A stretch of 64,000 nucleotides of DNA from Methylobacteriaceae bacterium (GCA_947444195.1 CANEZL010000014.1:38458-102457), one strand, 5' to 3'. Counted from the stretch's first letter, positions 43,273 through 52,374 are shown. The notes: generated by a model from the letters alone, not told the origin. Program-made: numbers and translations.

Positions 43273-44610
43273 CTACTCCACCGGCTCGTCGTCCCCGGCG
43301 AGCGCGAGGCGGCGCAACTCGGTCAGGGCGCGCACGAGCCGGTCCCGCGGCGGCACCGCCAGGGCGAGGCGCACGGCGTTCGGGGCGTAGCCCGGGCTCA
43401 CGGCGAAGGAGGCCGCCGGGATCAGGGCGATGCCGCGGCGGAGCGCTGCGGCCGCGAAAGCGTCCGCCCGCCAGGTCTCCGGCAGTTCGAGCCAGAGATG
43501 GTAGGATGCCGGATCGCCCACGATGTCGAGCCCGGCCAGGGCCTCGCGGGCGAGGCGCTGGCGCTCCGCCGCGTCGGCGCGCTTGGCCCGGGCCAGCCGG
43601 TCGGCCGCGCCCGAGCGCATCCAGTGCAGCCCGGCCGCGAGGGGCAGGCCGGTGGCCGACCAGCCGCCCTGGCGCAGGGAGGCGGCGACCCGGGCCGTGA
43701 GCTCGGGGGGGCTCGCCACGAATCCGAGGGTGAGGCCGGGCATCACCCGCTTCGAGAGGCTGTCGACGAGCAGCGTGCGCTCCGGGGCCAGGGCCGCCAG
43801 GGGTACGGCGTCCGAGAGGAAGCCGTAGACCGTGTCCTCGATCGCGGTGAGCCCGGTCTCGGCGAGCACGGCGGCGATCTGCGCCCGGCGCTCGGGCCCC
43901 ATGGTCGCGCCCAGCGGGTTCTGAAGGGTCGGCTGCAGGTAGAGGCCCCGGAGCGGGTTGGCGCGGTGGGCCTGCAGGATGGCCTCGGGGCGCACGCCCT
44001 CCCCGTCCATGGCCAGCGGCACCAGGGCGATGCCGAGCCGGGCGGCGATGCCCTTGACCACGGGGAAGGTCAGCGGCTCGCAGCCGATGCGCTCGCCCGG
44101 CGGCGCCAGGGCCGCGAGGGCGGCGGCCAGCCCCTGCCGCCCGTTCCCGGAGAAGAGCATGTCGGCGGGATCGGGGTCGTAGCCGGGGCGGGCGAGGAAG
44201 CGCGCGGCGGCGTCCCGCACCTCGGGCGTGCCGCCGGGGCCGTACTGGCTGAGCGCCGCCTCGGTGCCGCCCGCGCGGGCGAGCGCCGCGAAGGTCTCGC
44301 CCACGAGACGCTCCTGCTCGGGCAGGTTCGTGTGGGTGCGCTGGAGGTCGACGGCGGCGGCCGGGGGCTCGGGCCGGATCGGCTCCGCCGCGCCGAGATC
44401 GGCCCGCACGAAGGTGCCGCGGCCGACCTCGCCGAGGACGAGGCCACGCCTCGCGAGTTCCGCGTAGACCCGGCTCGCGGTGGAGACGGCGATGCCGCGG
44501 GCATAGGCGAAATCGCGCTGCGGCGGCAGCCGCTCGCCGGGCCGCAGACGGCCCGCGGCGATCTCGGCGGCCACCGCGTCGGCCACGTCGCGATAATCGC
44601 CCAGCGCCAT
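43273..44610 (-). CDS. MocR/PdxR-type regulator (GntR winged helix fused to a fold-type I aminotransferase)
   Basis: 445 residues. GntR-type winged helix at 1-70 (RLRPGERLPPQRDFAYARGIAVSTASRVYAEL), then a fold-type I aminotransferase-like domain with the PLP lysine K287 (DSLSKRVMPG), D259 and Y262 (IEDTVYGF), and N231. MocR proteins bind PLP and act as transcription regulators rather than as enzymes. It is divergent from a DUF1127 gene, a pairing common in proteobacteria, with an inverted repeat between. ATG 44610 follows CGGAGCAATT, a good ribosome-binding site; 44661 is a less likely upstream start. Confidence 0.9.
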   Translation of the reverse strand: MALGDYRDVADAVAAEIAAGRLRPGERLPPQRDFAYARGIAVSTASRVYAELARRGLVLGEVGRGTFVRADLGAAEPIRPEPPAAAVDLQRTHTNLPEQERLVGETFAALARAGGTEAALSQYGPGGTPEVRDAAARFLARPGYDPDPADMLFSGNGRQGLAAALAALAPPGERIGCEPLTFPVVKGIAARLGIALVPLAMDGEGVRPEAILQAHRANPLRGLYLQPTLQNPLGATMGPERRAQIAAVLAETGLTAIEDTVYGFLSDAVPLAALAPERTLLVDSLSKRVMPGLTLGFVASPPELTARVAASLRQGGWSATGLPLAAGLHWMRSGAADRLARAKRADAAERQRLAREALAGLDIVGDPASYHLWLELPETWRADAFAAAALRRGIALIPAASFAVSPGYAPNAVRLALAVPPRDRLVRALTELRRLALAGDDEPVE

Positions 44611-44635
44611 AATTGCTCCGAGATCAATGTTTCGA

Positions 44636-44661
44636 TTGATCCGATTTTTGTATCGGACCAA
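44636..44661. promoter_or_regulatory. Inverted repeat TTGATCCGAT-N6-ATCGGACCAA between mocR-like gene and DUF1127 gene
   Basis: Ten-base arms with nine matches, centred in an AT-rich stretch 26 bp upstream of the MocR start and 60 bp upstream of the DUF1127 start. Position and symmetry suit a MocR operator for autoregulation and control of the divergent gene. Half-site direct repeats typical of some MocR sites are not obvious. Confidence 0.6.
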
Positions 44662-44720
44662 TCATGCGACGGCAATCCCGGCCGGACTGCATTCTACCCT
44701 CGATCTCGGAGCAATCGCCG

Positions 44721-44939
44721 ATGTCCGCCCTCACCCTCTCCACGGAACGGGCCGGAAGCTGCCCGGACGTGAGGCAGCGCAGGCCGACCCGGCCACAGCG
44801 CGAGCTGCTGCGGCTGTGGCTGGAGCGGATCGCCGCCCGCCGGGCGCTCGCGGCCCTGCATCCCGAACAGATCCGGGAAGCCGGGCTCGATCCGGTGCGG
44901 GTGCGCGCGCAGAGCCTGAAGCCGTTCTGGCGGGCCTGA
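44721..44939 (+). CDS. DUF1127 (YjiS-like) small protein
   Basis: 72 residues. The C-terminal half (ELLRLWLERIAARRALAALHPEQIREAGLDPVRVR) matches DUF1127: an Arg-rich helix followed by a helix with a conserved Gly-Leu. In Agrobacterium and relatives such proteins bind RNA or affect phosphate and stress physiology, but their function here is unknown. ATG 44721 has CTCGGAGCAAT upstream. The stop abuts that of the SRAP gene (TGATCA, no gap). Confidence 0.85.
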   Translation: MSALTLSTERAGSCPDVRQRRPTRPQRELLRLWLERIAARRALAALHPEQIREAGLDPVRVRAQSLKPFWRA

Positions 44940-45704
44940 TCAGAACAGGCTGCCCTGCCCGTCCTCGTCGCTGGAGCGCGGACGGGCAGCCCTCGGCTCC
45001 GCTGGCGGGGTTGCGGCCGATTCCGGCCGGGACAGGGGTTCGATCAGCCCCGCATCGTCGTTGCGCACGTCGTTGACCCGGGCGCTCACCGGATCCATCC
45101 GCAGCCACGCGTCCGGGCAGGGGCGGCACAGGGCGGCGGCCTCGGCGGGGCCGGTAGCGCGGGTGTCGAGCCAGGGCTCGACCTGTTCAGGGGCGAGGAT
45201 CGCCGGCATCCGGTCGTGCACCGCGGCCAGCGTGCCGTTGGCATCGGTGGTGACGATGGCCGCCGTGTCGAGTTCCGAGCCGTCCGCGCCGAGCCACGCG
45301 TCCCAGAGGCCGGCCAGCGCCATCGGCGCCCCGTCGGCCCGGCGGATGAGGTAGGGCGTGCGCACCGCGCCGCGGCCGCTGCCCTCCCGGCGCCACTCGT
45401 AGAATCCGTCGGCGAGGAACACGCAGCGGTGGTGGCGCACGGCGCCCCGGAAGGTCGCCTTGCCGAGGATCGTCTCGACGCGGGCGTTGATGATGAGCGG
45501 GAAGCCCTTCGGATCCTTCAGCCAGGCCGGCCAGAAGCCCCAGCGCATCAGCCGGAAGTGGCGCCGCCCGTGCTCGGCGAAGACCACGGGCACGGGCTGG
45601 GTCGGCGCCACGTTGTAGCGCGGCGGAAAGTTCGGGCGCTCGGGATAGGCGTAGAACTCCGCGAAGATCTCGGGCGCCTGCGCGATGAGGAACCGTCCGC
45701 ACAT
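44940..45704 (-). CDS. SRAP (YedK/HMCES) abasic-site-processing protein
   Basis: 254 residues. The catalytic Cys2 directly follows the initiator Met (MCGRF). Other active-site residues are NARVET (73-78), E103 (FYEW) and H163 (HDRMP). The family crosslinks through Cys2 to abasic sites in single-stranded DNA, shielding forks during SOS conditions. The last ~30 residues (PLSRPESAATPPAEPR...) are a Pro-rich extension. No LexA box is visible upstream. Confidence 0.94.
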   Translation of the reverse strand: MCGRFLIAQAPEIFAEFYAYPERPNFPPRYNVAPTQPVPVVFAEHGRRHFRLMRWGFWPAWLKDPKGFPLIINARVETILGKATFRGAVRHHRCVFLADGFYEWRREGSGRGAVRTPYLIRRADGAPMALAGLWDAWLGADGSELDTAAIVTTDANGTLAAVHDRMPAILAPEQVEPWLDTRATGPAEAAALCRPCPDAWLRMDPVSARVNDVRNDDAGLIEPLSRPESAATPPAEPRAARPRSSDEDGQGSLF

Positions 45705-45737
45705 CGTTGCCGTCCCTGGTGCGAGGCGCGGTGGACC

Positions 45738-46742
45738 CTACAGCCAGCGCTTCCAGCGGAAGAAGGCGTAGGGCAGCACGGCCGCCACGACCATCATCAC
45801 CACCGCCATCGGGTAGCCGAACACGAGTTCGAGCTCGGGCATGTTCTTGAAGTTCATGCCGTAGATCGAGGCGATGAGCGTCGGCGGCATGAACACCACC
45901 GCCATGACCGAGAACAGCTTGATGATGTTGTTCTGCTCGAGGTTCACGAGGCCGAGCGTGGCGTCGAGCAGGAAGTTGATCTTGGTCGAGAGGAAGGTGG
46001 CGTGCTCCTCGAGGGATTGCAGATCGCGCAGGGTGGAGCGCACGTCCTCGCGCAATTCCCGCGGGGCCTTGTTGGTGCGGTACATGGCCGAGAGCGAGAG
46101 CAGGATGCGCTCCATGGAGACGAGGCTCTCGCGCTGCTTCGAGATCAGGTCGTTGTGCCGCCCCAGCGCCCGCAGGGTGTCCTGCAGGGCGGTGTTGCGG
46201 GCGGAGGGGTCGTCCTGCACCTCGAAGATCTTGGCCGAGAGCCGGTCGATGCGCTCGCCCTGGAGCTGGAGCACGTCCGCCGCCCGGTCGATCACCGCCT
46301 CGATCAGGCCGGCGAGGATCGACTCCCCCGAGATCACCGAGGTGGGGCCGTTGCCGGTGGTGCGGCCGGCGCGCTGCGCGTACATCCGGAAGGCCTGCGG
46401 CTCCTCGTAGCGCACGGTGACGAGCCGGTTGTCGCGCAGGATGAAGGTGATGCCGGCGAGCCCCGGATCCTCCGAATCGCTGACCTTCGAGAGGATGCGT
46501 CCGGTCATGTAGCGGGCTCCGTCCTCCACGTAGAGGAGTTCGGAGGGCTCGATGTCCTTCATCTCCTCGCGGGTGGGCACCTCGATGCCGGAGAAGGCCT
46601 CGACCTTCAGTTCCTCCTCGCGGCTCGGGCGGACCAGATCGAGCCAGACGGTGTCCTCGGGGATGGCGTCCTGGAGTTCGAGGGCGCGGCGTTCGAGCTG
46701 GCTCTGTCCGGTGGAGGCGGCCGGCTGGTGGATGAAGATCAC
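45738..46742 (-). CDS. corA: CorA-family Mg2+/Co2+ transporter
   Basis: 334 residues. A long soluble N-terminal domain rich in acidic helices, then two C-terminal membrane helices with the selectivity motif YGMN (294-297, IYGMNFKNMPE). The last residues FFRWKRWL are a typical basic tail. It forms a pentameric inner-membrane channel. The stop lies 33 bp from the SRAP start, but on the same strand, so read-through between them is possible. Confidence 0.95.
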   Translation of the reverse strand: MIFIHQPAASTGQSQLERRALELQDAIPEDTVWLDLVRPSREEELKVEAFSGIEVPTREEMKDIEPSELLYVEDGARYMTGRILSKVSDSEDPGLAGITFILRDNRLVTVRYEEPQAFRMYAQRAGRTTGNGPTSVISGESILAGLIEAVIDRAADVLQLQGERIDRLSAKIFEVQDDPSARNTALQDTLRALGRHNDLISKQRESLVSMERILLSLSAMYRTNKAPRELREDVRSTLRDLQSLEEHATFLSTKINFLLDATLGLVNLEQNNIIKLFSVMAVVFMPPTLIASIYGMNFKNMPELELVFGYPMAVVMMVVAAVLPYAFFRWKRWL

Positions 46743-46769
46743 GCGGTGCTCTGACGGCTGTGGGGCGGC

Positions 46770-47630
46770 TCAGTCGAGCGCGCCGGGGGGCGGATGGCTC
46801 GCATCCGGCACGAAGAAGTCCGGCGCAAGGGGAATGGCGGGTGTGACGCGGTATTTTGAAAAGTCCGTGACACCCTGCTCGGCGAGGAAGCTGTCGTCGA
46901 TGAGGAAGCGGCCGGTGGTCTCGCGGGCGGGCCGGCGGAAGAGGGCGTAGGCGGCATCCGCCATGATCTCGGGCGTGCGGCTCGCCTTCATCAGGGCGTC
47001 GCCGCCGAGCAGGTTGTTGACCGCGGCCGTGGCGATGGTGGTGCGCGGCCAGAGCGCGTTCACGGCGATCCCCCTGCGGCGCAACTCGCCGGCGAGCCCC
47101 AGCACGCACATGGACATGCCGAACTTGGCCATCGTGTAGGCGAGATGGGGCGCGAACCACTTCTCCGCCATGTCGAGGGGCGGCGACAGCATGAGGATGT
47201 GCGGGTTTTCCGCCTTCTCCAGATGGGGGATCGCGTATTTCGAGACCATGTAGGTGCCGCGCGTGTTGATCTGGTGCATCAGGTCGAAGCGCTTCATCTC
47301 CGTCTGCGGGGTCGGCGTCAGGGAGATGGCGCTGGCGTTGTTCACCACGATGTCGAGGCCGCCGAAGGTCTCGGCCGTCCGGGCGATGGCATCCGCCACC
47401 GCCGCCTCCTCGCGCACGTCGACGACGAGGGGCAGCGCCCGGCCCCCCGCCCGCTCGATCGCCTCGGCGGCGGTGTAGATCGTGCCTTCGAGCTTCGGAT
47501 GCGGCTCGGTCGTCTTGGCGGCGACCGCGACGTTGGCCCCGTCGCGGGCGGCGCGCAGGCCGATCGCGAGGCCGATGCCCCGCGAGGCGCCGGTGATGAA
47601 CAGGGTCTTTCCCGCAAGGCTACCAGTCAT
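46770..47630 (-). CDS. SDR-family oxidoreductase (HSDL2-like)
   Basis: 286 residues, a classical short-chain dehydrogenase/reductase. NAD(P)-binding TGASRGIG (13-20), VNNASA (97-102) and catalytic S149, Y165, K169. The DPNAEVAAK-free, ...AAKTTEPHPKLEGTI segment after the second strand is a hallmark of the HSDL2 group, which is linked to fatty-acid metabolism. It heads toward corA, 27 bp downstream. First of several minus-strand genes that look like acyl-CoA metabolism. Confidence 0.9.
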   Translation of the reverse strand: MTGSLAGKTLFITGASRGIGLAIGLRAARDGANVAVAAKTTEPHPKLEGTIYTAAEAIERAGGRALPLVVDVREEAAVADAIARTAETFGGLDIVVNNASAISLTPTPQTEMKRFDLMHQINTRGTYMVSKYAIPHLEKAENPHILMLSPPLDMAEKWFAPHLAYTMAKFGMSMCVLGLAGELRRRGIAVNALWPRTTIATAAVNNLLGGDALMKASRTPEIMADAAYALFRRPARETTGRFLIDDSFLAEQGVTDFSKYRVTPAIPLAPDFFVPDASHPPPGALD

Positions 47631-47680
47631 CGTCTCCTCCCTGTGCTCGTGTTCGGCGCCTCGTGCCCGACGCGTTGCGT

Positions 47681-47704
47681 CCCTCTCCCCTCTGCGGGAG
47701 AGGG
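47681..47704. repeat. Intergenic palindrome, CCCTCTCCC family
   Basis: Arms CCCTCTCCC (47681-47689) and GGGAGAGGG (47696-47704), perfect, with a 6-nt loop CTCTGC. It lies in the 96-bp gap between the two SDR genes and shares its stem with 10012, 62747 and the helicase insertion. Confidence 0.75.
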
Positions 47705-47726
47705 GAGCGCCGAGCGCCTCCCGACG

Positions 47727-48578
47727 TCATGACGCCGGCCCGATCCGGAATCGCTCCGGCCGGGTGCCGTCCGCGTCGGTGAACCCGTAGGTTCGGGCGA
47801 GGTCGCCCGCATGCAGCACGTGGCCCGCATGCCGCGCCACCGCTGCATCGGCCGCGAGCGCCGCCACGGCGCGGCCCGCGTAGAGCGGGCTCTCGGTCGC
47901 CCGTTCCGCCTGCCCGAGGTCGCGCACGCGCTCGGTGGCCACGAAGCCGGGGGAGAGGGCGAGCGCGGTGACGCCGTGCGGCCTAAGCTCCTCTGCGAAG
48001 GCGAGCGCCAGCCGGTTCGTCGCCGCCTTGGCCGTGTCGTAGAACAGGTCGCCGAGATAGCCCTCCTTCGTCCCGAAGGAGACGAGGGCGATCAAGCCGG
48101 CGCGGGCCGCCACCATCGGCGGCGCCACGGCGCGGGCGAGCAGCAGGGCGGCGTGCGGGCCGCCTTCGAGGAAGCGGCCGTAGGGCTCGGCCGAGCGGCG
48201 CCAGAACGGCGTGCCCCATTCCGCCCCATCGGGATAGCGGCTGCCGTCGTAGCCCTCGTTGCCGCCCCAGACGCTGGAGACGGCGACATCGATCCGGCCG
48301 AAGCGGCGCAGGGTCCAATGGACCAGCGCGTCCACGGCGCGCTCGCTGCGGTGGTCGCAGAGATAGTGGTGGCCCTGGCCACCCGCGGCATCGACCTCAC
48401 GGGCGGTGTCCTCCACCGCCTCCGGCCGCATCTCGGTACGCGGCCCCGTCTCGCTGGAGCGGGCGGTGACGATCACCGTGGCGCCCGCCTCGCCGAGGCC
48501 GCGGGCGATGCCGCGCCCGACCCCGCGCGAGGCGCCCGCGACGAGGCAGACCTTGCCGGAGAGGTCCGGCGCGCTCAC
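47727..48578 (-). CDS. SDR-family oxidoreductase (DHRS1-like)
   Basis: 283 residues. Cofactor loop GASRGVG (15-21) and the catalytic pair Y-x3-K in FYDTAKAATNRLA. The loop VSSVWGGNEGYD with its Trp and Tyr and the length over 280 are like DHRS1-type SDRs; the substrate is unknown. Its start is in an ATGA overlap with the upstream enoyl-CoA hydratase gene, so they are translationally coupled. Confidence 0.88.
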   Translation of the reverse strand: MSAPDLSGKVCLVAGASRGVGRGIARGLGEAGATVIVTARSSETGPRTEMRPEAVEDTAREVDAAGGQGHHYLCDHRSERAVDALVHWTLRRFGRIDVAVSSVWGGNEGYDGSRYPDGAEWGTPFWRRSAEPYGRFLEGGPHAALLLARAVAPPMVAARAGLIALVSFGTKEGYLGDLFYDTAKAATNRLALAFAEELRPHGVTALALSPGFVATERVRDLGQAERATESPLYAGRAVAALAADAAVARHAGHVLHAGDLARTYGFTDADGTRPERFRIGPAS

Positions 48579-49339
48579 GCCGAGGCGGGTTTCGAGCGGT
48601 CGAGGAAGGCGCGGAAGCGCGCCTGCGCCTCGGGCGTGCGCAATTGCCGGTCGAAAGCCTCCGCCTCAGCCTGGAGGGCGGCCTCGACCGCGTCCTGATC
48701 GCCCCGGATCAGCGCGCGCGAGGCCTGAAGGGCCGAGCGCGGCAGGGCGGCGAGGCGGGCGCCCTGCGCCACCGCGTGCTCCACCAGCATGTCGGAGGGC
48801 ATCACCCCGTTGAGGAGGCCGAGCGCCGCGGCGTCCTCGGCGCCGAACATCTCGGAGAGCAGCAGGAGTTCGGTTGCCTTCAGCCGGCCGATCCGGCGCG
48901 GCAGCAGGTAGCTGGAGGCCGCCTCGGGCACGAGGCCGAGTTCCACGAAGGGCATGCGGAAGCGGGCAGCCGAGCTCGCGTAGACGAGATCGCAGTGCAG
49001 CGTCAGCGTGGTGCCGATGCCGACCGCCACCCCGTCCACCGCCGCCACCATCGGCGTCCTCGTGCGGGCGAGCTGACGGATGAAGCGCAGGGACGGGGCG
49101 TCCCCGAAGGGCTTGTCCGCCCGGGTGGCGAAATCGGCGATGTCGTTGCCCGCGCAGAAGGCGCCGGGCTGGCCGGCGAAGACCACGGCGCCGACCGCCT
49201 CCGAGGCGTCGGCCTCCTCCAGCGCCCCGCGCATGGCGTCGTACATGGCGCCGGTGAGCGCGTTCTTCTTCTCGGGACGGTCGAGGGTGACGAGGCGCAC
49301 CCCGCCCTCCAGATCCGCGATCCGGACGTTCTCGCTCAT
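48575..49339 (-). CDS. Enoyl-CoA hydratase/isomerase family protein
   Basis: 254 residues of the crotonase fold. The oxyanion-hole segments are AFCAGNDIADF (~60-70) and AVDGVAVGIGTTL (~100-112). The usual hydratase glutamates (E144/E164 of rat enzyme) are partly conserved: FVELGLVPEAASS keeps the first Glu, while the second position is Ala/Ser-like, which suggests an isomerase or a divergent hydratase. It lies between the acyl-CoA dehydrogenase and an SDR gene, so a role in an acyl-CoA degradation route is likely. Confidence 0.9.
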   Translation of the reverse strand: MSENVRIADLEGGVRLVTLDRPEKKNALTGAMYDAMRGALEEADASEAVGAVVFAGQPGAFCAGNDIADFATRADKPFGDAPSLRFIRQLARTRTPMVAAVDGVAVGIGTTLTLHCDLVYASSAARFRMPFVELGLVPEAASSYLLPRRIGRLKATELLLLSEMFGAEDAAALGLLNGVMPSDMLVEHAVAQGARLAALPRSALQASRALIRGDQDAVEAALQAEAEAFDRQLRTPEAQARFRAFLDRSKPASA

Positions 49340-49373
49340 CGGCCCTCTCCCTGTCGGTGTGCGGCGGATCCCA

Positions 49374-51116
49374 TCACGGGGCCAGCGCCAGCGCGGCCTC
49401 GTCCACGAAGGCGCCGCCGTCGATGACCGCCTGTTCGAGGCCGGACGCGGCCGGCAGCAGGTTCTCGGCGAAGAAACGGGCCAGCACGATGCGGGCGCGG
49501 TGGGCGGGATCGGTCTCGCCGGCCTTCAGCGCCGCGTTCGCGGCAAGCGCCCCCTTGGCGAGGCAGGCGGCCCCCTGGGCCAGCCCGAACAGGCGCAGAT
49601 AGGGCGCAGCGCCCGCCTGCGCCTCTTCCGGGCGGTTCGAGGCGAGAACGGCGAGCTGGTGGCTCGTCGCCCGGTCGAGGCTCTCGATGCCGGTGCGCAG
49701 GCGCGCGGCCATGTGGCCGAAGGCCGGGTCGGGGTTCCTCAGGAGCCCCTCGGCGATCCGGCGCATGGCGGCGATCTGCCCCCGCACGGTGGCGCCGCCG
49801 TTGAGCGGCAGCTTGCGCCCGGTCAGGTCCATCGCCTGGATGCCGTTGGTGCCCTCGTAGATGCCGAGGATGCGCGCGTCGCGCATGAGCTGGGCGGCGC
49901 CCGTCTCCTCCACGAAGCCCATGCCCCCATGGACTTGGACGCCGAGGGAGGTGACCTCGTTGGCGATGTCGGTAGAGAACGCCTTGGCGACCGGGGTCAG
50001 CAGGGAGGCGCGGTCGGCGGCCGTCTGGCCCTCCTCGCCTTGCGCCGCGTCCAGCGCGGCGGCGGTGAGGTAGCAGATGCCGCGGGAGGCCGCCGTGTAG
50101 GCCTTCATGGTGAGCAGCATGCGCTGCACGTCCGGATGCGCCGCGATCGGGCTCGCCTCCGCCGCACCCGGCGCCCGGCCCTGGCGCCGCTCCTGCGCGT
50201 AGGCCAGCGCCTTCTGGGTCGCGGCCTCGGCCACGCCGACGCCCTGGAGGCCGACATTGAGCCGGGCCGCGTTCATCATCGTGAACATGCAGGCGAGCCC
50301 CCGGTTCTCCTCGCCCACGAGCCAGCCGAGGGCGCCTCCGTCGTCGCCGAAGGCCATGGAGCAGGTCGGCGAGGCGTGGATGCCGAGCTTGTGCTCGATT
50401 CCGGAGCAGCGCAGGTCGTTCGCGGCCCCGTCCGGCAGGATCTTGGGCACGAGGAAGAGCGAGATGCCGCGGGTGCCGGCGGGCGCGTCCTTCAGCCGGG
50501 CCAGGACGAGATGGACGATGTTGTCGGTGAGGTCGTGCTCGCCGTAGGTGATGTAGATCTTGGCGCCGGTGATCCTGTAGGTGCCGTCGCCCGCGGGCTC
50601 GGCCCGGGTGCGCAGGGCCGAGAGGTCCGAGCCCGCCTGCGGCTCGGTGAGGTTCATGGTGGCGGTCCATTCGCCCGAGACGAGCTTCTCCAGGTAGCGC
50701 GCCTTGAGGTCGTCCGAGCCGTGCGCGGCGAGGGCCTCGATGCCGCCCGCCGTGAGCAGCGGGCAGAGGCCGAAGGCGAGGTTGGCACCGTTCCACATCT
50801 CGGTGGCCGCCGCACTCAGGGTGTGCGGCAGGCCCTGGCCGCCGAAATCCGGATCGGCGGCGAGCCCGTTCCAGCCGCCGGCGGTGAAGGCGCGGTAGGC
50901 TTCCCGCCAGCCGGGCGGCGTGGTGACGTGGCCCCGGCTCAGGCTCGAGCCGTGCCGGTCGCCGGCCCGGTTGAGGGGGGCCAGGACCTCGCCTGCGAGC
51001 CGGCCCGCCTCGGTGAGGACGGCCTCGGCATCCTCCGGGCTCACCGCGTCGCCCGGCAGGCCGGAGACGTGGCGCAGGGTGAACACCATCTCGGAGACGG
51101 GCGCGCGGTAGCTCAC
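49374..51116 (-). CDS. Acyl-CoA dehydrogenase, long type (DmdC-like)
   Basis: 580 residues, longer than the ~380 of canonical acyl-CoA dehydrogenases and with the extra C-terminal domain found in FadE5/DmdC enzymes. FAD-binding MNLTEPQAGSDL, the catalytic Glu region LGIYEGTNGIQAMDL (DmdC-type catalytic-base position) and GGMGFVEETGAAQ are visible. It reduces electron-transfer flavoprotein. Substrates in the family range from 3-methylmercaptopropionyl-CoA to medium-chain acyl-CoAs, not decidable here. GTG 51116 follows a strong GAGGGAGG site; the frame upstream to 51170 has no signal. Confidence 0.9.
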   Translation of the reverse strand: MSYRAPVSEMVFTLRHVSGLPGDAVSPEDAEAVLTEAGRLAGEVLAPLNRAGDRHGSSLSRGHVTTPPGWREAYRAFTAGGWNGLAADPDFGGQGLPHTLSAAATEMWNGANLAFGLCPLLTAGGIEALAAHGSDDLKARYLEKLVSGEWTATMNLTEPQAGSDLSALRTRAEPAGDGTYRITGAKIYITYGEHDLTDNIVHLVLARLKDAPAGTRGISLFLVPKILPDGAANDLRCSGIEHKLGIHASPTCSMAFGDDGGALGWLVGEENRGLACMFTMMNAARLNVGLQGVGVAEAATQKALAYAQERRQGRAPGAAEASPIAAHPDVQRMLLTMKAYTAASRGICYLTAAALDAAQGEEGQTAADRASLLTPVAKAFSTDIANEVTSLGVQVHGGMGFVEETGAAQLMRDARILGIYEGTNGIQAMDLTGRKLPLNGGATVRGQIAAMRRIAEGLLRNPDPAFGHMAARLRTGIESLDRATSHQLAVLASNRPEEAQAGAAPYLRLFGLAQGAACLAKGALAANAALKAGETDPAHRARIVLARFFAENLLPAASGLEQAVIDGGAFVDEAALALAP

Positions 51117-51263
51117 GGATGTCCTCCCTCGGCCGGCTTCTCGTGGGCCGGCCGTTTGACGGCCCGGCACCCGCGGGGCTAGGCCGGCCTCGATCCGCCG
51201 AGATAAGCCCGAACCTGCCCCGCCGTCACGGCCTGCACCGTCACGAACGAAGATAGTTTATAT

Positions 51264-52259
51264 ATGAACGATCTCCGGTCAATGGCTCTCGCGACGCGGG
51301 CGCTGCCGGCCTCGCCCGCCGGCGTGGCCGAGGCCGCGCGCCTCCTGCGCGCCGGCGGCCTCGTCGCCTTCCCCACCGAGACGGTCTACGGCCTGGGCGG
51401 CGACGCCACCGACCCCGCCGCGGTGGCGCGCATCTTCGCGGCGAAGGGCCGGCCCCGGTTCAACCCGCTGATCGCGCACGTGCCGGGAACGGTCGAGGCG
51501 GAAGCGGAAGGGGTGTTCAACGACGCGGCGCGGGCACTCGCTGGGGCCTTCTGGCCGGGCCCCCTCACCCTGGTGGTGCCCGCGGCGCCCGGCTGCACCG
51601 TCTGCGACCTCGCCCGCGCCGGGCTCGACAGCGTGGCCCTGCGCGTGCCGGGCAGCGCGCTCGCCCGCACGCTCCTCGCCGCGGTGGGCTGGCCCGTCGC
51701 GGGCCCCTCCGCCAACCGCTCGGGCCATGTCAGCCCGTCCACGGCGGCGCATGTGCAGGCCGATCTCGCCGGGCGGATCGAGGCGGTGCTCGACGGCGGC
51801 CCGGCCGCGGTCGGCGTCGAATCGACGGTGGTCGCCTGCCTCGGCGGTGCGCCCCGCCTGCTGCGGCCGGGCGCCGTGACCCGCGCCATGATCCGGGAAA
51901 TCCTCGGCGCGGCGATCGCGGAGGCGGATGCGGGGGATGCCGCCCGCCCGGTCGGGCCCGGCCTGCTCGCCTCGCACTACGCGCCGCGGGCGCGCGTGCG
52001 CCTCGATGCCGCGGCGATCGAGCCGGGGGAGGCAGCCCTGCTGTTCGGGCCGGAGACGCTACCGGGCAGCGCGGCGGCCCGCGCCGTGCTCAACCTCAGC
52101 CCCGCGGGCGACCCTACGGAGGCCGCCGCCAACCTGTTCGCGGCCCTGCGCGCCCTCGACGCCACGGGCGCCCCGGTGATCGCGGTGGTGCCGATCCCGG
52201 CGGACGGGCTCGGCGAGGCGATCCGCGACCGCCTCGCGCGGGCGGCGGCACCCCGCTGA
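51264..52259 (+). CDS. tsaC: L-threonylcarbamoyladenylate synthase (Sua5/YrdC type)
   Basis: 331 residues: a YrdC domain (~15-205, with FPTETVYGLGGDA, KGRPRFNPLI, SANRSG) followed by a Sua5 C-terminal domain (~225-331, GLLASHYAPRARVRL). It makes threonylcarbamoyl-AMP for the t6A modification of tRNAs reading ANN codons. ATG 51264 is preceded by an AT-rich TTTATATATG that could be a -10 element; if so, translation might start at ATG 51282 on a short-leader mRNA. Ends before a strong intrinsic terminator. Confidence 0.93.
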   Translation: MNDLRSMALATRALPASPAGVAEAARLLRAGGLVAFPTETVYGLGGDATDPAAVARIFAAKGRPRFNPLIAHVPGTVEAEAEGVFNDAARALAGAFWPGPLTLVVPAAPGCTVCDLARAGLDSVALRVPGSALARTLLAAVGWPVAGPSANRSGHVSPSTAAHVQADLAGRIEAVLDGGPAAVGVESTVVACLGGAPRLLRPGAVTRAMIREILGAAIAEADAGDAARPVGPGLLASHYAPRARVRLDAAAIEPGEAALLFGPETLPGSAAARAVLNLSPAGDPTEAAANLFAALRALDATGAPVIAVVPIPADGLGEAIRDRLARAAAPR

Positions 52260-52374
52260 GGGCCCGGGAAAAACTCCGGCCGAAAAATCTTCGATCGCGG
52301 CGGGAACCGGGGCGGCCCGGAGGCCGTTGGGGGATCACGAAGGCCAGTTCAGCCCCCAATGGCCTTTCCCCTTC

